Under the pieces are notes generated by a model. The model saw nothing but the letters and a program-made list of their open reading frames with translations, ran no database searches and had not been told where the DNA came from. Source: a virus. Taken from it: a stretch of 30,341 nucleotides of DNA. The stretch is from the IMG/VR virus record IMGVR_UViG_3300034022_000110, positions 1-30,341 of that record; one strand, written 5' to 3'. Position numbers and translations under genes: made by a program. Shown piece by piece: positions 5,940-12,569 of the stretch. Every line of letters begins with the position of its first letter. The first letter of the stretch is position 1.

Positions 5940-6317
5940 ATGGCTAAAAAGAATGCACAAGGTTTGGGAGACACTATTGAACAAATCACAGAAGTAACTG
6001 GAATCAAAAAAGTAGTAGAATTATTTTCATCCGTAACAGGTTTAGATTGCGGTTGCGATGAACGAAAAGCAAAGTTAAATAAATTATTTCCTTATAACGG
6101 AAACATTAATTGTTTAACTGAAAAAGATTATAACGCTTTAACAGAATTAATTGAACCAAGCAAAACCGAATTAACACCTGAAGAGCAAAATTTAATTTCT
6201 GAAATTTATCTTAATGTATTCAATTATCGTTTACAATTATCTTCTTGCGGTTCTTGTTGGGCAGGTAAAATACAAGAATTAAGAAAAGTATACAACGAAT
6301 ACAAAATTAATGATTAA
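5940..6317 (+). CDS. Conserved cysteine-containing phage protein
   Basis: A 125-residue protein beginning MAKKNAQGLGDTIEQITEVTG. Conserved-looking blocks are GLDCGCDERKAKLNKLFPY (34-52) and a C-terminal CGSC (about 102-105). The CxC and CxxC pairs could bind a metal ion. I recall proteins with GDTIExxTxxTGIK followed by CGCDERxxxLNKLFPY in many Bacteroidetes phages, crAss-like ones included, but know no function. It lies eight bases after the sigma-like gene and overlaps the next gene by eight bases, so it belongs to the same early operon. Confidence 0.7.
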   Translation: MAKKNAQGLGDTIEQITEVTGIKKVVELFSSVTGLDCGCDERKAKLNKLFPYNGNINCLTEKDYNALTELIEPSKTELTPEEQNLISEIYLNVFNYRLQLSSCGSCWAGKIQELRKVYNEYKIND

Positions 6318-6711
6318 TTGGAAAGAAGTTGATTTATTTAATTGGCTAAAAGAAAATATCTATCCTGATTTAGTCAAAGCAAAGAATCAAATGTCAAGGT
6401 GGGATTGTTATAGTTCCACCACTGGACATAGATTAGAACTAAAATGTAGAAAAGCACATTACCCTACATTACTATTAGAAAAGAAGAAATACGATGCAAT
6501 GAAACAAGAATGCGAAAAGCATTTAGATACACCAATGTATTTTAATTCAACTCCAAAAGGAATTTATAGTTTTAATCTAAATTTAATTATCCCAGAATGG
6601 GAAACAAATAATAAAAACCCAGCAACAACACAATTTTATAATACACAAAGAATAGAAAAAGAAGTAGCATATTTAGAAATAACAAAAGCAAAACAATGGA
6701 AAACAATATAA
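6310..6711 (+). CDS. PD-(D/E)XK-like nuclease
   Basis: A 133-residue protein with a possible PD-(D/E)XK active site: D32 in SRWDCYSS, followed by E43-L-K45 in RLELKCRKAHY, as in the D-x(n)-ExK signature. The next residues (LLLEKKKYDAMKQEC) form the helix that usually follows, and MYFNSTPKGIYSFNLN supplies further strands. Single-domain enzymes of this size in phages include resolvases and repair or packaging nucleases. It lies in the early operon, overlapping both neighbours (8 and 16 bases). The fold call rests on the motif and predicted order only, and the specificity is unknown. Confidence 0.62.
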   Translation: MINWKEVDLFNWLKENIYPDLVKAKNQMSRWDCYSSTTGHRLELKCRKAHYPTLLLEKKKYDAMKQECEKHLDTPMYFNSTPKGIYSFNLNLIIPEWETNNKNPATTQFYNTQRIEKEVAYLEITKAKQWKTI

Positions 6712-7052
6712 TACAATTAGAATACCTAAAATCAGTTCTATTAAGTCAATTACTTTTAGAATCAAATGAAAGTTTATTTTTTACAAAACAATACAAGCAA
6801 CAAATTAAACATAAAATAAATAGTTTAAATAAAGACTTGGAAGAAATTGTACGGGATGAATATAGAATTATTTACGATACAGATGCAGAAACAACTACTA
6901 ATATATTAAGAAGCATAGAAGAAATAATATCAAAGCTTCAAACCTCATCTATTGACGAATTAGTAATGATAAATGCTGTAATAGATAAATACAAAGAAAA
7001 TAAAGAATGGTTCGTTAAACACGCTGAAACAGAATTCTTAAGACTTGAGTAA
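6696..7052 (+). CDS. Hypothetical helical protein, 118 residues
   Basis: Mostly helical, with segments YLKSVLLSQLLLESNESL (about 9-26), QYKQQIKHKINSLNKDLEEI (about 32-51) and NILRSIEEIISKLQ (about 69-82). The basic first half and the long charged helices suggest a coiled coil or a DNA-associated adaptor. It overlaps the nuclease-like gene by 16 bases and the next start by one base (TAATG). No family recognised. Confidence 0.58.
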   Translation: MENNIIQLEYLKSVLLSQLLLESNESLFFTKQYKQQIKHKINSLNKDLEEIVRDEYRIIYDTDAETTTNILRSIEEIISKLQTSSIDELVMINAVIDKYKENKEWFVKHAETEFLRLE

Positions 7053-7327
7053 TGGCTAAAAAACAAATCATTCAATATAAACCTACGGATGAAGAATTTA
7101 AAGCAATGAAAATTTGTTTGGATAATGATTTAGCATATTATATAGAAAGAACTAAAGATTCAAGTTATTATGTAATTAAGTACAGACCATCAAATTACAA
7201 ACTAATAAATTATTTAGCTATTGATACAAAGTTAGAAGCAACACCAAGTAATAGACAAACGTTTAACGAATATGAAGGAATGAAGAAAGTAATGGATTTA
7301 TATAAACAACACTCAAAAAGATTTTAA
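7052..7327 (+). CDS. Hypothetical 91-residue phage protein
   Basis: It begins MAKKQIIQYKPTDEEFKAMK, then DLAYYIERTKDSSYYVIKYR (about 30-49) and a C-terminal helix EYEGMKKVMDLYKQHSKRF. The pattern of a short helix, a two-stranded sheet with paired tyrosines and a final helix resembles a small family I recall in Flavobacterium-type phages. Function is unknown. It is coupled on both sides by one-base TAATG overlaps. Confidence 0.58.
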   Translation: MAKKQIIQYKPTDEEFKAMKICLDNDLAYYIERTKDSSYYVIKYRPSNYKLINYLAIDTKLEATPSNRQTFNEYEGMKKVMDLYKQHSKRF

Positions 7328-7533
7328 TGAAAGATACAATAGTAGAAGCAGTAGTAAACAAATTTAAACAACGTTCTAACGTAGGAATAAAGAAATATGG
7401 AGTTACATTAGATAGAGAAGATTTAACTACATCACAATGGATTGAACACGCAATAGAAGAAGCAATGGATTTAACATTGTATTTAGAAAAACTTAAAAGA
7501 AAAATATATTTAATAGAAAATGGAGATAAATAA
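7327..7533 (+). CDS. Small MazG-like protein
   Basis: A 68-residue protein with SNVGIKKYGVTLDREDL (about 17-33) and WIEHAIEEAMDLTLYLEKL (about 38-56). The EExxD within a helical pair is like the metal-binding EExxD of all-alpha NTP pyrophosphatases (MazG/dUTPase-like), and phages often encode such short KYG...HAxEEAxDLxxYL proteins. If active it would act on nucleoside triphosphates or alarmones; it is shorter than complete MazG domains and could need to dimerise. The last 13 codons belong to a 32-base sequence repeated at 7616. Confidence 0.55.
   Translation: MKDTIVEAVVNKFKQRSNVGIKKYGVTLDREDLTTSQWIEHAIEEAMDLTLYLEKLKRKIYLIENGDK
7492..7523 (+). repeat. 32-base direct repeat, copy 1
   Basis: Copy 1 (7492-7523) and copy 2 (7616-7647) agree at 31 of 32 bases. 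Each encodes the end of one gene (KIYLIENG) and contains the ATG of the next. The pair looks like a tandem duplication of a gene end with its coupled start. Confidence 0.85.
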
Positions 7534-7657
7534 AAAAGAAATTATAGTTAGGTTATTAAAACAAATTTATGATTTAGTAGATTATAATTTAGAATTAAAA
7601 AATACAATAGAAGAACTTGAAAGAAAAATATATTTAATAGAAAATGGCAAAGACTAG
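7520..7657 (+). CDS. Hypothetical 45-residue protein
   Basis: The frame begins MEINKKEIIVRLLKQIYDLV and ends ELERKIYLIENGKD. It is one long amphipathic helix. The start overlaps the MazG-like gene by 14 bases. Its C-terminal RKIYLIENG duplicates that of the upstream gene, through the 31/32-base repeat. It may have arisen when a gene end was duplicated. Confidence 0.5.
   Translation: MEINKKEIIVRLLKQIYDLVDYNLELKNTIEELERKIYLIENGKD
7616..7647 (+). repeat. 32-base direct repeat, copy 2
   Basis: Partner of 7492-7523, starting 124 bases downstream, with a single A/G difference at the fourth base. Confidence 0.85.
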
Positions 7658-7772
7658 ATTTAAACCGCTAACAAGAATAAACAGAGTACTTGAATTTTAT
7701 CACTCAAGAGGAATAAATTCAGAAAGAGTTAATAAAGTTTATCGTAATATTATCAAGCTACCTAAACAGTAG
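7644..7772 (+). CDS. Small basic protein, 42 residues
   Basis: The frame MAKTRFKPLTRINRVLEFYH continues SRGINSERVNKVYRNIIKLPKQ. It is very basic (arginine and lysine spread throughout) with a predicted helix-turn-helix-like arrangement, so it could bind nucleic acid. It starts inside repeat copy 2, overlapping the previous gene by 14 bases. The stop codon TAG lies inside the terminator stem. Function is unknown. Confidence 0.5.
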   Translation: MAKTRFKPLTRINRVLEFYHSRGINSERVNKVYRNIIKLPKQ

Positions 7773-7780
7773 CTTTTTTT
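7755..7780 (+). terminator. Terminator of the early operon, overlapping a stop codon
   Basis: AAGCTAC and GTAGCTT form a 7-bp perfect stem around CTAAACA, followed by five more T. The TAG stop at 7770-7772 is part of the right arm. Confidence 0.85.
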
Positions 7781-7785
7781 ATTTT

Positions 7786-7801
7786 GTTAATATTATGTTA
7801 A
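7786..7801 (+). promoter_or_regulatory. Tandem GTTAA element, 11-bp spacing
   Basis: GTTAA at 7786-7790 and 7797-7801, both preceded by T. The second is 37 bases before the -7 box at 7839, exactly as at 2748/2790. Confidence 0.5.
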
Positions 7802-7838
7802 TTTTTATTAAAAAGTTTTTTAATGTAAATAACTTGTT

Positions 7839-7846
7839 TATATTTG
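7839..7846 (+). promoter_or_regulatory. Promoter -7 box of the exonuclease operon
   Basis: TATATTTG fits TAnnTTTG; followed by TATAACAATTAAAAACAA. It drives 7913-8989. The whole promoter region aligns well with that at 2737-2797. Confidence 0.75.
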
Positions 7847-7870
7847 TATAACAATTAAAAACAATCACAA

Positions 7871-7891
7871 TTTTATACCCAAAGTATAAAA
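7871..7891 (+). promoter_or_regulatory. Stem-loop in the leader of the exonuclease operon
   Basis: TTTTATAC and GTATAAAA pair perfectly over 8 bp around a CCAAA loop. It lies in the transcribed leader, about 21 bases before the ATG at 7913. It has no T tract of its own, so it is more likely an mRNA stability or translation element than a terminator. Confidence 0.5.
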
Positions 7892-7912
7892 ATAGGATTA
7901 AAAACAAACACT

Positions 7913-8083
7913 ATGAACAAAACAGAAATTTTAAACAAATTAGAAAGCATTATTTGGTTAATGAATGAAATTGAAAACACTTATGTTAGAAATGAACTTC
8001 AATTAATTGCAGATGCTTTAGTGAAAGATTGGCAAGAATCAGATTTATATTATGAACAAATAAAACAAACATTAAATGGATAA
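7913..8083 (+). CDS. Hypothetical 56-residue protein
   Basis: First gene after the promoter at 7839. It begins MNKTEILNKLESIIWLMNEI and continues YVRNELQLIADALVKDWQES, ending KQTLNG. Three amphipathic helices are expected. It overlaps the next gene by eight bases. No family recognised. Confidence 0.6.
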   Translation: MNKTEILNKLESIIWLMNEIENTYVRNELQLIADALVKDWQESDLYYEQIKQTLNG

Positions 8084-8279
8084 TGAAATAAAAGAACAAG
8101 CATACATCAAAGTAAGATGTAAAATAAATGCTTTAAACAGAGAAGAACAAGATTATGTTTATCAAATAACAACTGGTAAAACTGATTTAGAAGAAGACAT
8201 TTTATATAGAATGTTAGATTCAACCACGAGAGAATTAAAAGTTTGGGAGTATATGTTAACTTTAATCAATAACGGATGA
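8076..8279 (+). CDS. Hypothetical 67-residue protein
   Basis: A charged helical protein: MDNEIKEQAYIKVRCKINAL, then DYVYQITTGKTDLEEDILYR and a final ELKVWEYMLTLINNG. It overlaps the gene before by eight bases and the exonuclease start by four (ATGA), so it is part of a tightly coupled three-gene operon. No motif that tells its role. Confidence 0.6.
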   Translation: MDNEIKEQAYIKVRCKINALNREEQDYVYQITTGKTDLEEDILYRMLDSTTRELKVWEYMLTLINNG

Positions 8280-8989
8280 TTTTATTATTTGATGCAGACA
8301 GCTTAATATTTGCTAGTTGCCTTAAAAGAAAAGAGGACAACTCTGATGAAAAATTTTATACAGATATAGATTTATCAATACATAAATTTGAAGAAGGGTT
8401 TATGAAAATTATTAACGATTTAGAAGAAACTTACGAAATAAATAAAGTATTGGTTTTTTCTGGTTCAATAGGTAATTTTAGAAAATATATTTCACCGAAA
8501 TACAAAGCTAATAGATTAGTTTCTGATTTACCGCCGTTATTGAATGAAATGCACAAATTCGTTAAAGAAAATTATGGTTCAATAGTTGGTCACGGAATAG
8601 AAACTGATGATATGGTTGCGAGGTATTGGTATAATTTAGCAAAAGAACACGGTAGAGAAAGCGTTATGATAGTTTCAATAGATAAAGATTATAGGCAATT
8701 TCCGGCATTGATTTATAATTACCATTTTAAACACAAATGTGTTTATGATATATCCGAATCTGAAGCAATGTACAACTTTTATGAACAAATGATAATAGGA
8801 GATGGGGCTGATAATGTTCAATACTGTAAAGGTTATGGAAAGAAATATGCAGAGAAATTATTTGCAGGGTGTGATTCACATTATAAATATACTAAAAGAG
8901 TTTATGAATTATTTAAAAAAATACACAAAGGAAAAGCAAAGCAGCGTTATATTGAATGTTATAATTTGTTAAAATTAAGAACAAATTAA
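8276..8989 (+). CDS. 5'-3' exonuclease of the flap endonuclease family
   Basis: A 237-residue protein with the PIN/FEN metal ligands in order: FDAD (D6, D8), GIETDDMVARY (E109, D111, D112), SIDKDYRQF (D136, D138) and the start of the helix-three-turn region MIIGDGADNV (D176, D179) followed by GYGKKYAEKLF (187-197). These match the nuclease domain of DNA polymerase I and phage 5'-3' exonucleases such as T7 gp6 and T5 D15. It would remove RNA primers and 5' flaps, or resect ends for ERF annealing. It is the last gene of a three-gene operon. No polymerase is fused or seen elsewhere in the window. Confidence 0.88.
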   Translation: MILLFDADSLIFASCLKRKEDNSDEKFYTDIDLSIHKFEEGFMKIINDLEETYEINKVLVFSGSIGNFRKYISPKYKANRLVSDLPPLLNEMHKFVKENYGSIVGHGIETDDMVARYWYNLAKEHGRESVMIVSIDKDYRQFPALIYNYHFKHKCVYDISESEAMYNFYEQMIIGDGADNVQYCKGYGKKYAEKLFAGCDSHYKYTKRVYELFKKIHKGKAKQRYIECYNLLKLRTN

Positions 8990-8991
8990 AA

Positions 8992-9007
8992 GTTAAAAAA
9001 ATGTTAA
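8992..9007 (+). promoter_or_regulatory. Tandem GTTAA element, 11-bp spacing
   Basis: GTTAA at 8992-8996 and 9003-9007. The second is 25 bases before the -7-like box at 9033, about one helical turn closer than at 2748 and 7797. Confidence 0.5.
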
Positions 9008-9032
9008 TTAATTTTTTTTATTAAATAAAATT

Positions 9033-9040
9033 TATATTTT
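9033..9040 (+). promoter_or_regulatory. Promoter -7-like box of the modification operon
   Basis: TATATTTT differs from TAnnTTTG in the last base. It is followed by TACAAAACAATTTAAAAC, like the other leaders, and the ATG at 9068. It should drive 9068-13245. Confidence 0.6.
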
Positions 9041-9067
9041 TACAAAACAATTTAAAACAAAAACAAA

Positions 9068-9256
9068 ATGGAATTAAAAAAGTACAAACAGAATTTAGTT
9101 ATTGAAGGCAACTATGTTAAAAGTTACGGAACTATTGTGGCTATTATAAATTATGAGTTTAAAGAATTAGAACAGTTAGGGTATTGGTCTAAAACAACGC
9201 AAAAGCATATTAATTATGTAGCAGATGAATTAAATTTAATACTTATAAAAAAATGA
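9068..9256 (+). CDS. Conserved small phage protein, DUF8033-like
   Basis: A 62-residue protein: MELKKYKQNLVIEGNYVKSY, GTIVAIINYE, then GYWSKTTQKHINYVADELNL. The block WSxTTxKHINYVAxEL is strongly conserved in small proteins from many phages, which I recall as DUF8033; the function is unknown. It is the first gene of the operon that carries the DNA-modification genes and ends in an ATGA overlap with the next. Confidence 0.7.
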   Translation: MELKKYKQNLVIEGNYVKSYGTIVAIINYEFKELEQLGYWSKTTQKHINYVADELNLILIKK

Positions 9257-9471
9257 AATTATTTGAAGATGATTGGGGAATAGATAATTCACCAATAGAT
9301 AACACTGAAATTACTACAACAATGCTTTATTTTAGTGTAGAAGAATTAAAACAATTTAAAGCGTTATGTAAAAAAGGTATTAAAAAAGAATTTGGTAGAG
9401 AATACCAACAAAAAGGAAATTTAAGCGATTTACTATTAATTATTTTAAAAGAAAAATATGAAAACATATAA
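9253..9471 (+). CDS. Hypothetical 72-residue protein
   Basis: An acidic N-terminus (MKLFEDDWGIDNSPIDNTEI) is followed by one strand and two helices: MLYFSVEELKQFKALCKKGI and LSDLLLIILKEKYENI. Strand-helix-helix is the order of ribbon-helix-helix DNA-binding proteins, so a small regulator is possible. It overlaps the dioxygenase gene by 14 bases. No firm family call. Confidence 0.58.
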   Translation: MKLFEDDWGIDNSPIDNTEITTTMLYFSVEELKQFKALCKKGIKKEFGREYQQKGNLSDLLLIILKEKYENI

Positions 9472-10324
9472 ATTAAAAAAGCAATTAACTGACGAACAAT
9501 CAGAAAAGTTAAAAGGCAAATACCTTACTGATAAAAATTATGACCTGTTAATTACAGAAGATGCTGACGGCTATGATTTAAATGGAAATTTATTATTTAG
9601 CTTTAGGAAAAATGCAATACCAATGGAAACATTAATGTTAGGAGTTAATTCATTTAAAGATAGTATTGAAGTAACTGAAAGCAGGGGTTACGCTTCAGGT
9701 AGTAGCCACAAACGTATCCGTAAAGATGGTTCAGTTAGTAATATAACTGTAGGTAATAAAGTTGAATCAGGTAGCGTAGGTTTTATGGATTCAGGTGCTA
9801 TGGTTAAATATTGTCGTAAGACTGCTTTTGCTAAAAATTATTTTGATAAATATAAAAGCGGAATACCATTTGTAAAATTTATTGATGACAAATATAAAGA
9901 ACTTTGCCCAGTACATTACGCAAAACAAAAAGCAATAGCGCAAGGAACAAATCAAAATTATGTTATAGCTAGTACAGCTTTTACTACAGTAACAGTTAAT
10001 AAAAATTTTAGAACAGCAGTACATCAAGATGCTGGTGATTATCCTGATGGTTTTGGTAATTTAATTGCATACCGAGAAGGTAATTGGACAGGTGGTTACT
10101 TTTGTTTGCCTCAATACAAAGTAGCAATAGATTTACAAAACACTGATATACTTTTTGTTGATGTACATAAATGGCACGGAAATACAGATTTTATTAATAC
10201 TGAAGAAAATTGGTTAAGAATTAGTTTTGTAATTTACTACAGGGAGTATATGTATAAATGTAAACAACCTGCAGAAGAATTATTAAAAATGAAAATGGAT
10301 AAAACAGGGTACTTAAATTTATAA
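9458..10324 (+). CDS. TET/JBP-like 2-oxoglutarate and Fe(II)-dependent DNA base dioxygenase
   Basis: A 288-residue enzyme with the double-stranded beta-helix signature of the TET/JBP family: NKNFRTAVHQDAGD (181-194; iron ligands H189 and D191), GFGNLIAYREGNWTGGYFCLP (198-218), FVDVHKWHGN (233-242; third ligand H240) and LRISFVIYYREYM (253-265; R254 and S256 for 2-oxoglutarate). The N-terminal half carries RGYASG and CRKTAFAKN blocks typical of the phage branch. These enzymes hydroxylate the methyl group of thymine (JBP) or 5-methylcytosine (TET) in DNA. A glycosyltransferase follows two genes later. No DNA methyltransferase was found in the window, which favours thymine or a host-made 5mC as substrate. 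Confidence 0.83.
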   Translation: MKTYKLKKQLTDEQSEKLKGKYLTDKNYDLLITEDADGYDLNGNLLFSFRKNAIPMETLMLGVNSFKDSIEVTESRGYASGSSHKRIRKDGSVSNITVGNKVESGSVGFMDSGAMVKYCRKTAFAKNYFDKYKSGIPFVKFIDDKYKELCPVHYAKQKAIAQGTNQNYVIASTAFTTVTVNKNFRTAVHQDAGDYPDGFGNLIAYREGNWTGGYFCLPQYKVAIDLQNTDILFVDVHKWHGNTDFINTEENWLRISFVIYYREYMYKCKQPAEELLKMKMDKTGYLNL

Positions 10325-10326
10325 AA

Positions 10327-10782
10327 ATGACAACAACAAGGAAACAAGAAAAAGGATACGAATTTGAATCATACATAATGGATTGGTTCTGTAAGCAAAA
10401 AAACATTAATTTAAGTCATTACACTTTATTAAAAGAACAATTTGAAAAAGGGGAAAATAGACAAGGTATTGAAATTAAAAATGACCAAAGGTTTATTGAA
10501 ACTGGAAATTTATTTATAAGTATTGAACGTGATTATGGTTACAAAAAATATGAAGGCGGTATTTATAAGAATCAAAGTTGGTTATATGTGATTGGTTATG
10601 AACAAGAATTTTATATATTTGCTACCAAACATTTAAAACAATATTATGAATTTAACAAACCCGCATTGTTTGATGGCTTTAAAAGTGATAAAGGCGGAAC
10701 TGATAAAGGTTTTTTATTAAGCAAGAAACAAGCAGAAAGAATCTGCATAGAAAAAGTAACTAATCAAACTAAATTATTTTAA
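10327..10782 (+). CDS. PD-(D/E)XK-like nuclease between the two modification genes
   Basis: A 151-residue protein with an N-terminal helix (EKGYEFESYIMDWFCKQ, about 8-24) and the motif GENRQGIEIKND (42-53), where E43 and E49-x-K51 fit the core of restriction-type nucleases. A strand with ISIERDYGYKK (64-74) follows, then WLYVIGYEQEFYIF (86-99). It begins two bases after the dioxygenase stop and ends two bases before the glycosyltransferase start. Its place suggests a role tied to DNA modification, for instance cutting unmodified DNA. The catalytic residues are read from the pattern and are not proven. Confidence 0.62.
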   Translation: MTTTRKQEKGYEFESYIMDWFCKQKNINLSHYTLLKEQFEKGENRQGIEIKNDQRFIETGNLFISIERDYGYKKYEGGIYKNQSWLYVIGYEQEFYIFATKHLKQYYEFNKPALFDGFKSDKGGTDKGFLLSKKQAERICIEKVTNQTKLF

Positions 10783-10783
10783 T

Positions 10784-11551
10784 ATGGAAGAATTATATAT
10801 TTATATAACAACAAAGTCAAGGTTTAATAAATGTAAAACAGCTGATTTAATCGGAAACTTTAAAAATTTATATTTAATAGTTGAACCCCAAGAATACGAA
10901 GATTATAAAAAAAATTACCCAGATTTTAATATTGTTAAATTACCTTATAATAATAAGGGTTTATCTTATGCAAGAAATTTTATTAAAATAAATACAGAAT
11001 TAAAAAACATAAGTGATTATTGGTTGTTAGATGATGATATTAGTTATTTTTATAAAAGGGAAGGAACTAAATTAATTAGGGAAGATTTTAAAGTATGTTT
11101 AAATAATTCAAAAGAATTTTTCAAAAAAAATTCAATTGCTGTTGGGGCGTTAGAATATCGTCAATATGCGTGGGCGGCTAATAAAAGGTTAATATTAAAT
11201 TCTTTTTGTGATTCAGCGGTATTTATAGATAACCAATCAACAAAAGGTTTAAGGTATAATGAAGATTTAAAATTAAAAATAGATAGGGATTTTTGTATAA
11301 AAACAATAAAATCCGGCAACAAAACAGGTAGGGATACATTTTACGCCTTTAGTGTACCTCCAAACGGAAGTAATTCAGGTGGGTTAAAAGAAATTGCTTA
11401 TGATATTATTGACCTGGAAAAAAATATGTGTTTAAAAATGGTTGAAATTTGGGGTTCAAATATTTGCGAATATATAATAAAACCAGATGGCAGAAATGAT
11501 TTAAAAATACATTGGGATAAAATAAATACAAATCAAATAGAATTATTCTAA
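10784..11551 (+). CDS. TET-associated glycosyltransferase (TAGT-like)
   Basis: A 255-residue protein with a GT-A-type pattern: YIYITTKSRF (5-14), YLIVEPQEYEDY (30-41), YNNKGLSYARN (55-65) and a hydrophobic strand ending in an acidic triad, YWLLDDDIS (79-87; D83-D85, the likely metal and sugar-nucleotide site). These blocks fit the TET/JBP-associated glycosyltransferases predicted by comparative genomics (Iyer and co-workers) to add sugars to hydroxylated bases. Its operon neighbour two genes before is the matching dioxygenase. The likely product is a glycosylated 5-hydroxymethyl pyrimidine. The donor sugar cannot be read from the sequence. Confidence 0.8.
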   Translation: MEELYIYITTKSRFNKCKTADLIGNFKNLYLIVEPQEYEDYKKNYPDFNIVKLPYNNKGLSYARNFIKINTELKNISDYWLLDDDISYFYKREGTKLIREDFKVCLNNSKEFFKKNSIAVGALEYRQYAWAANKRLILNSFCDSAVFIDNQSTKGLRYNEDLKLKIDRDFCIKTIKSGNKTGRDTFYAFSVPPNGSNSGGLKEIAYDIIDLEKNMCLKMVEIWGSNICEYIIKPDGRNDLKIHWDKINTNQIELF

Positions 11552-11766
11552 TGAACGATAAAGCAATAGACCATTATAATCTAACTTTATATGAAATAGA
11601 ACAAGGAACAACTTTAAAACAAGTAAGAGATATACTAAAACACTATGAACAATTAGAATTATATGAAGAATGCCAAGGAATACATTTAGCATTAGAAATA
11701 ATAAGTTTCAATGTACTAACAGATTTAATTAAAAACAAACAAAAAATAAAAATAAAATGGAAATAA
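11551..11766 (+). CDS. Hypothetical 71-residue protein
   Basis: Helical, with YEIEQGTTLKQVRDILKHYE and YEECQGIHLALEIISFNVL, then a basic end (KNKQKIKIKWK). It overlaps the glycosyltransferase stop by one base (TAATG) and the DnaA-like gene by ten. The basic tail may help bind nucleic acid. No family recognised. Confidence 0.58.
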   Translation: MNDKAIDHYNLTLYEIEQGTTLKQVRDILKHYEQLELYEECQGIHLALEIISFNVLTDLIKNKQKIKIKWK

Positions 11767-12263
11767 CAGAAAGATTAAAAGAAATAATACAATCAGAAAC
11801 AGATACAAACATAAACATAAGAACACGTAAAAGAGAAACAGTAGAAGCAAGAAGTTTATATTGTTCAATATTAAAACAATTATACCCAAATAAAACCTTT
11901 CAAGGAATAGGAGATACATTAGAACTTAATCACGCAACTATTATACACGCATTAAGAATGTATAACATATACGAGAAATCAAATCCAGAGTTAAAGCATT
12001 TAAGAAACAAAATATTAAGCAACTTTATAGAAGTAGAACAATCACAAAATACAAAAGAAGAAAACGAAATATACAACTTAAGATTTAATAACGTATCTTT
12101 GACAAAACAAATAAAAGAATTAGAACAAAAACCAAGATATGAAAACAAAACAATAAACAAACTAAATAGCTTAATGGAACAATACGAAGGAATGAAACAA
12201 CAACAAATAATAATAGATAGATTAGAAGCATTTTATAAAATGAATACTAACATAAAACTATGA
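11757..12263 (+). CDS. DnaA domain IV-like DNA-binding protein
   Basis: A 168-residue protein. Residues 18-70 resemble the C-terminal DNA-binding domain of DnaA: RTRKRETVEARSLYCSILKQ (22-41), then FQGIGDTLELNHATIIHALR (48-67), where N-H-A-T-I-I-H stands for the D-H-[SA]-T-V-x-H signature that reads DnaA boxes. There is no AAA+ domain. The rest (about 95-165) is a long charged helix, LTKQIKELEQKPRYENK onward, likely a coiled coil. It may bind the phage origin and recruit a helicase, or compete with host DnaA. No cluster of DnaA boxes was noticed in the window. Confidence 0.72.
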   Translation: MEITERLKEIIQSETDTNINIRTRKRETVEARSLYCSILKQLYPNKTFQGIGDTLELNHATIIHALRMYNIYEKSNPELKHLRNKILSNFIEVEQSQNTKEENEIYNLRFNNVSLTKQIKELEQKPRYENKTINKLNSLMEQYEGMKQQQIIIDRLEAFYKMNTNIKL

Positions 12264-12364
12264 CACCTAAACAAGAAAAAATATTAGTAGAAGTAATGTC
12301 AATTTTATCTGCTATAAATATAATTTTAGCAATAGTATTAATAATTAAATCTGTAATATTATGA
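12260..12364 (+). CDS. Tiny membrane protein, 34 residues
   Basis: The frame MTPKQEKILVEVMSILSAIN continues IILAIVLIIKSVIL. One hydrophobic span covers about residues 14-34. It overlaps both neighbours by four bases (ATGA type), which supports translation. Function unknown. Confidence 0.5.
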   Translation: MTPKQEKILVEVMSILSAINIILAIVLIIKSVIL

Positions 12365-12555
12365 CACACAAAGAAAGAGCAACAATACTATTTAATAAAT
12401 ATTCAAAAGAATATAATAGATTCATAGTAGCAGGATATATCAAACAAGAAATAGAAGGATGGAAAGAAATATCTATTGAACTTGGAATATTATATCAAGC
12501 AAGAGAAAGAGCAAAGAATTATATGAAATTAAAATCAGGATATAAAACAATTTAA
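12361..12555 (+). CDS. Hypothetical 64-residue protein
   Basis: Helical and basic: MTHKERATILFNKYSKEYNR, then EIEGWKEISIELGILYQARE and a lysine-rich end (NYMKLKSGYKTI). It lies in a run of tiny coupled genes. No motif recognised. Confidence 0.55.
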   Translation: MTHKERATILFNKYSKEYNRFIVAGYIKQEIEGWKEISIELGILYQARERAKNYMKLKSGYKTI

Positions 12556-12569
12556 AAACAAATAAGATT

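Noticed and set aside
4676-11949. DnaA-box-like words TTATACACT (4676-4684) and TTATACACG (11941-11949)
   Set aside because: Both are isolated, imperfect and inside coding sequence; the second encodes part of the DnaA-like protein's own motif. No cluster marks an origin.
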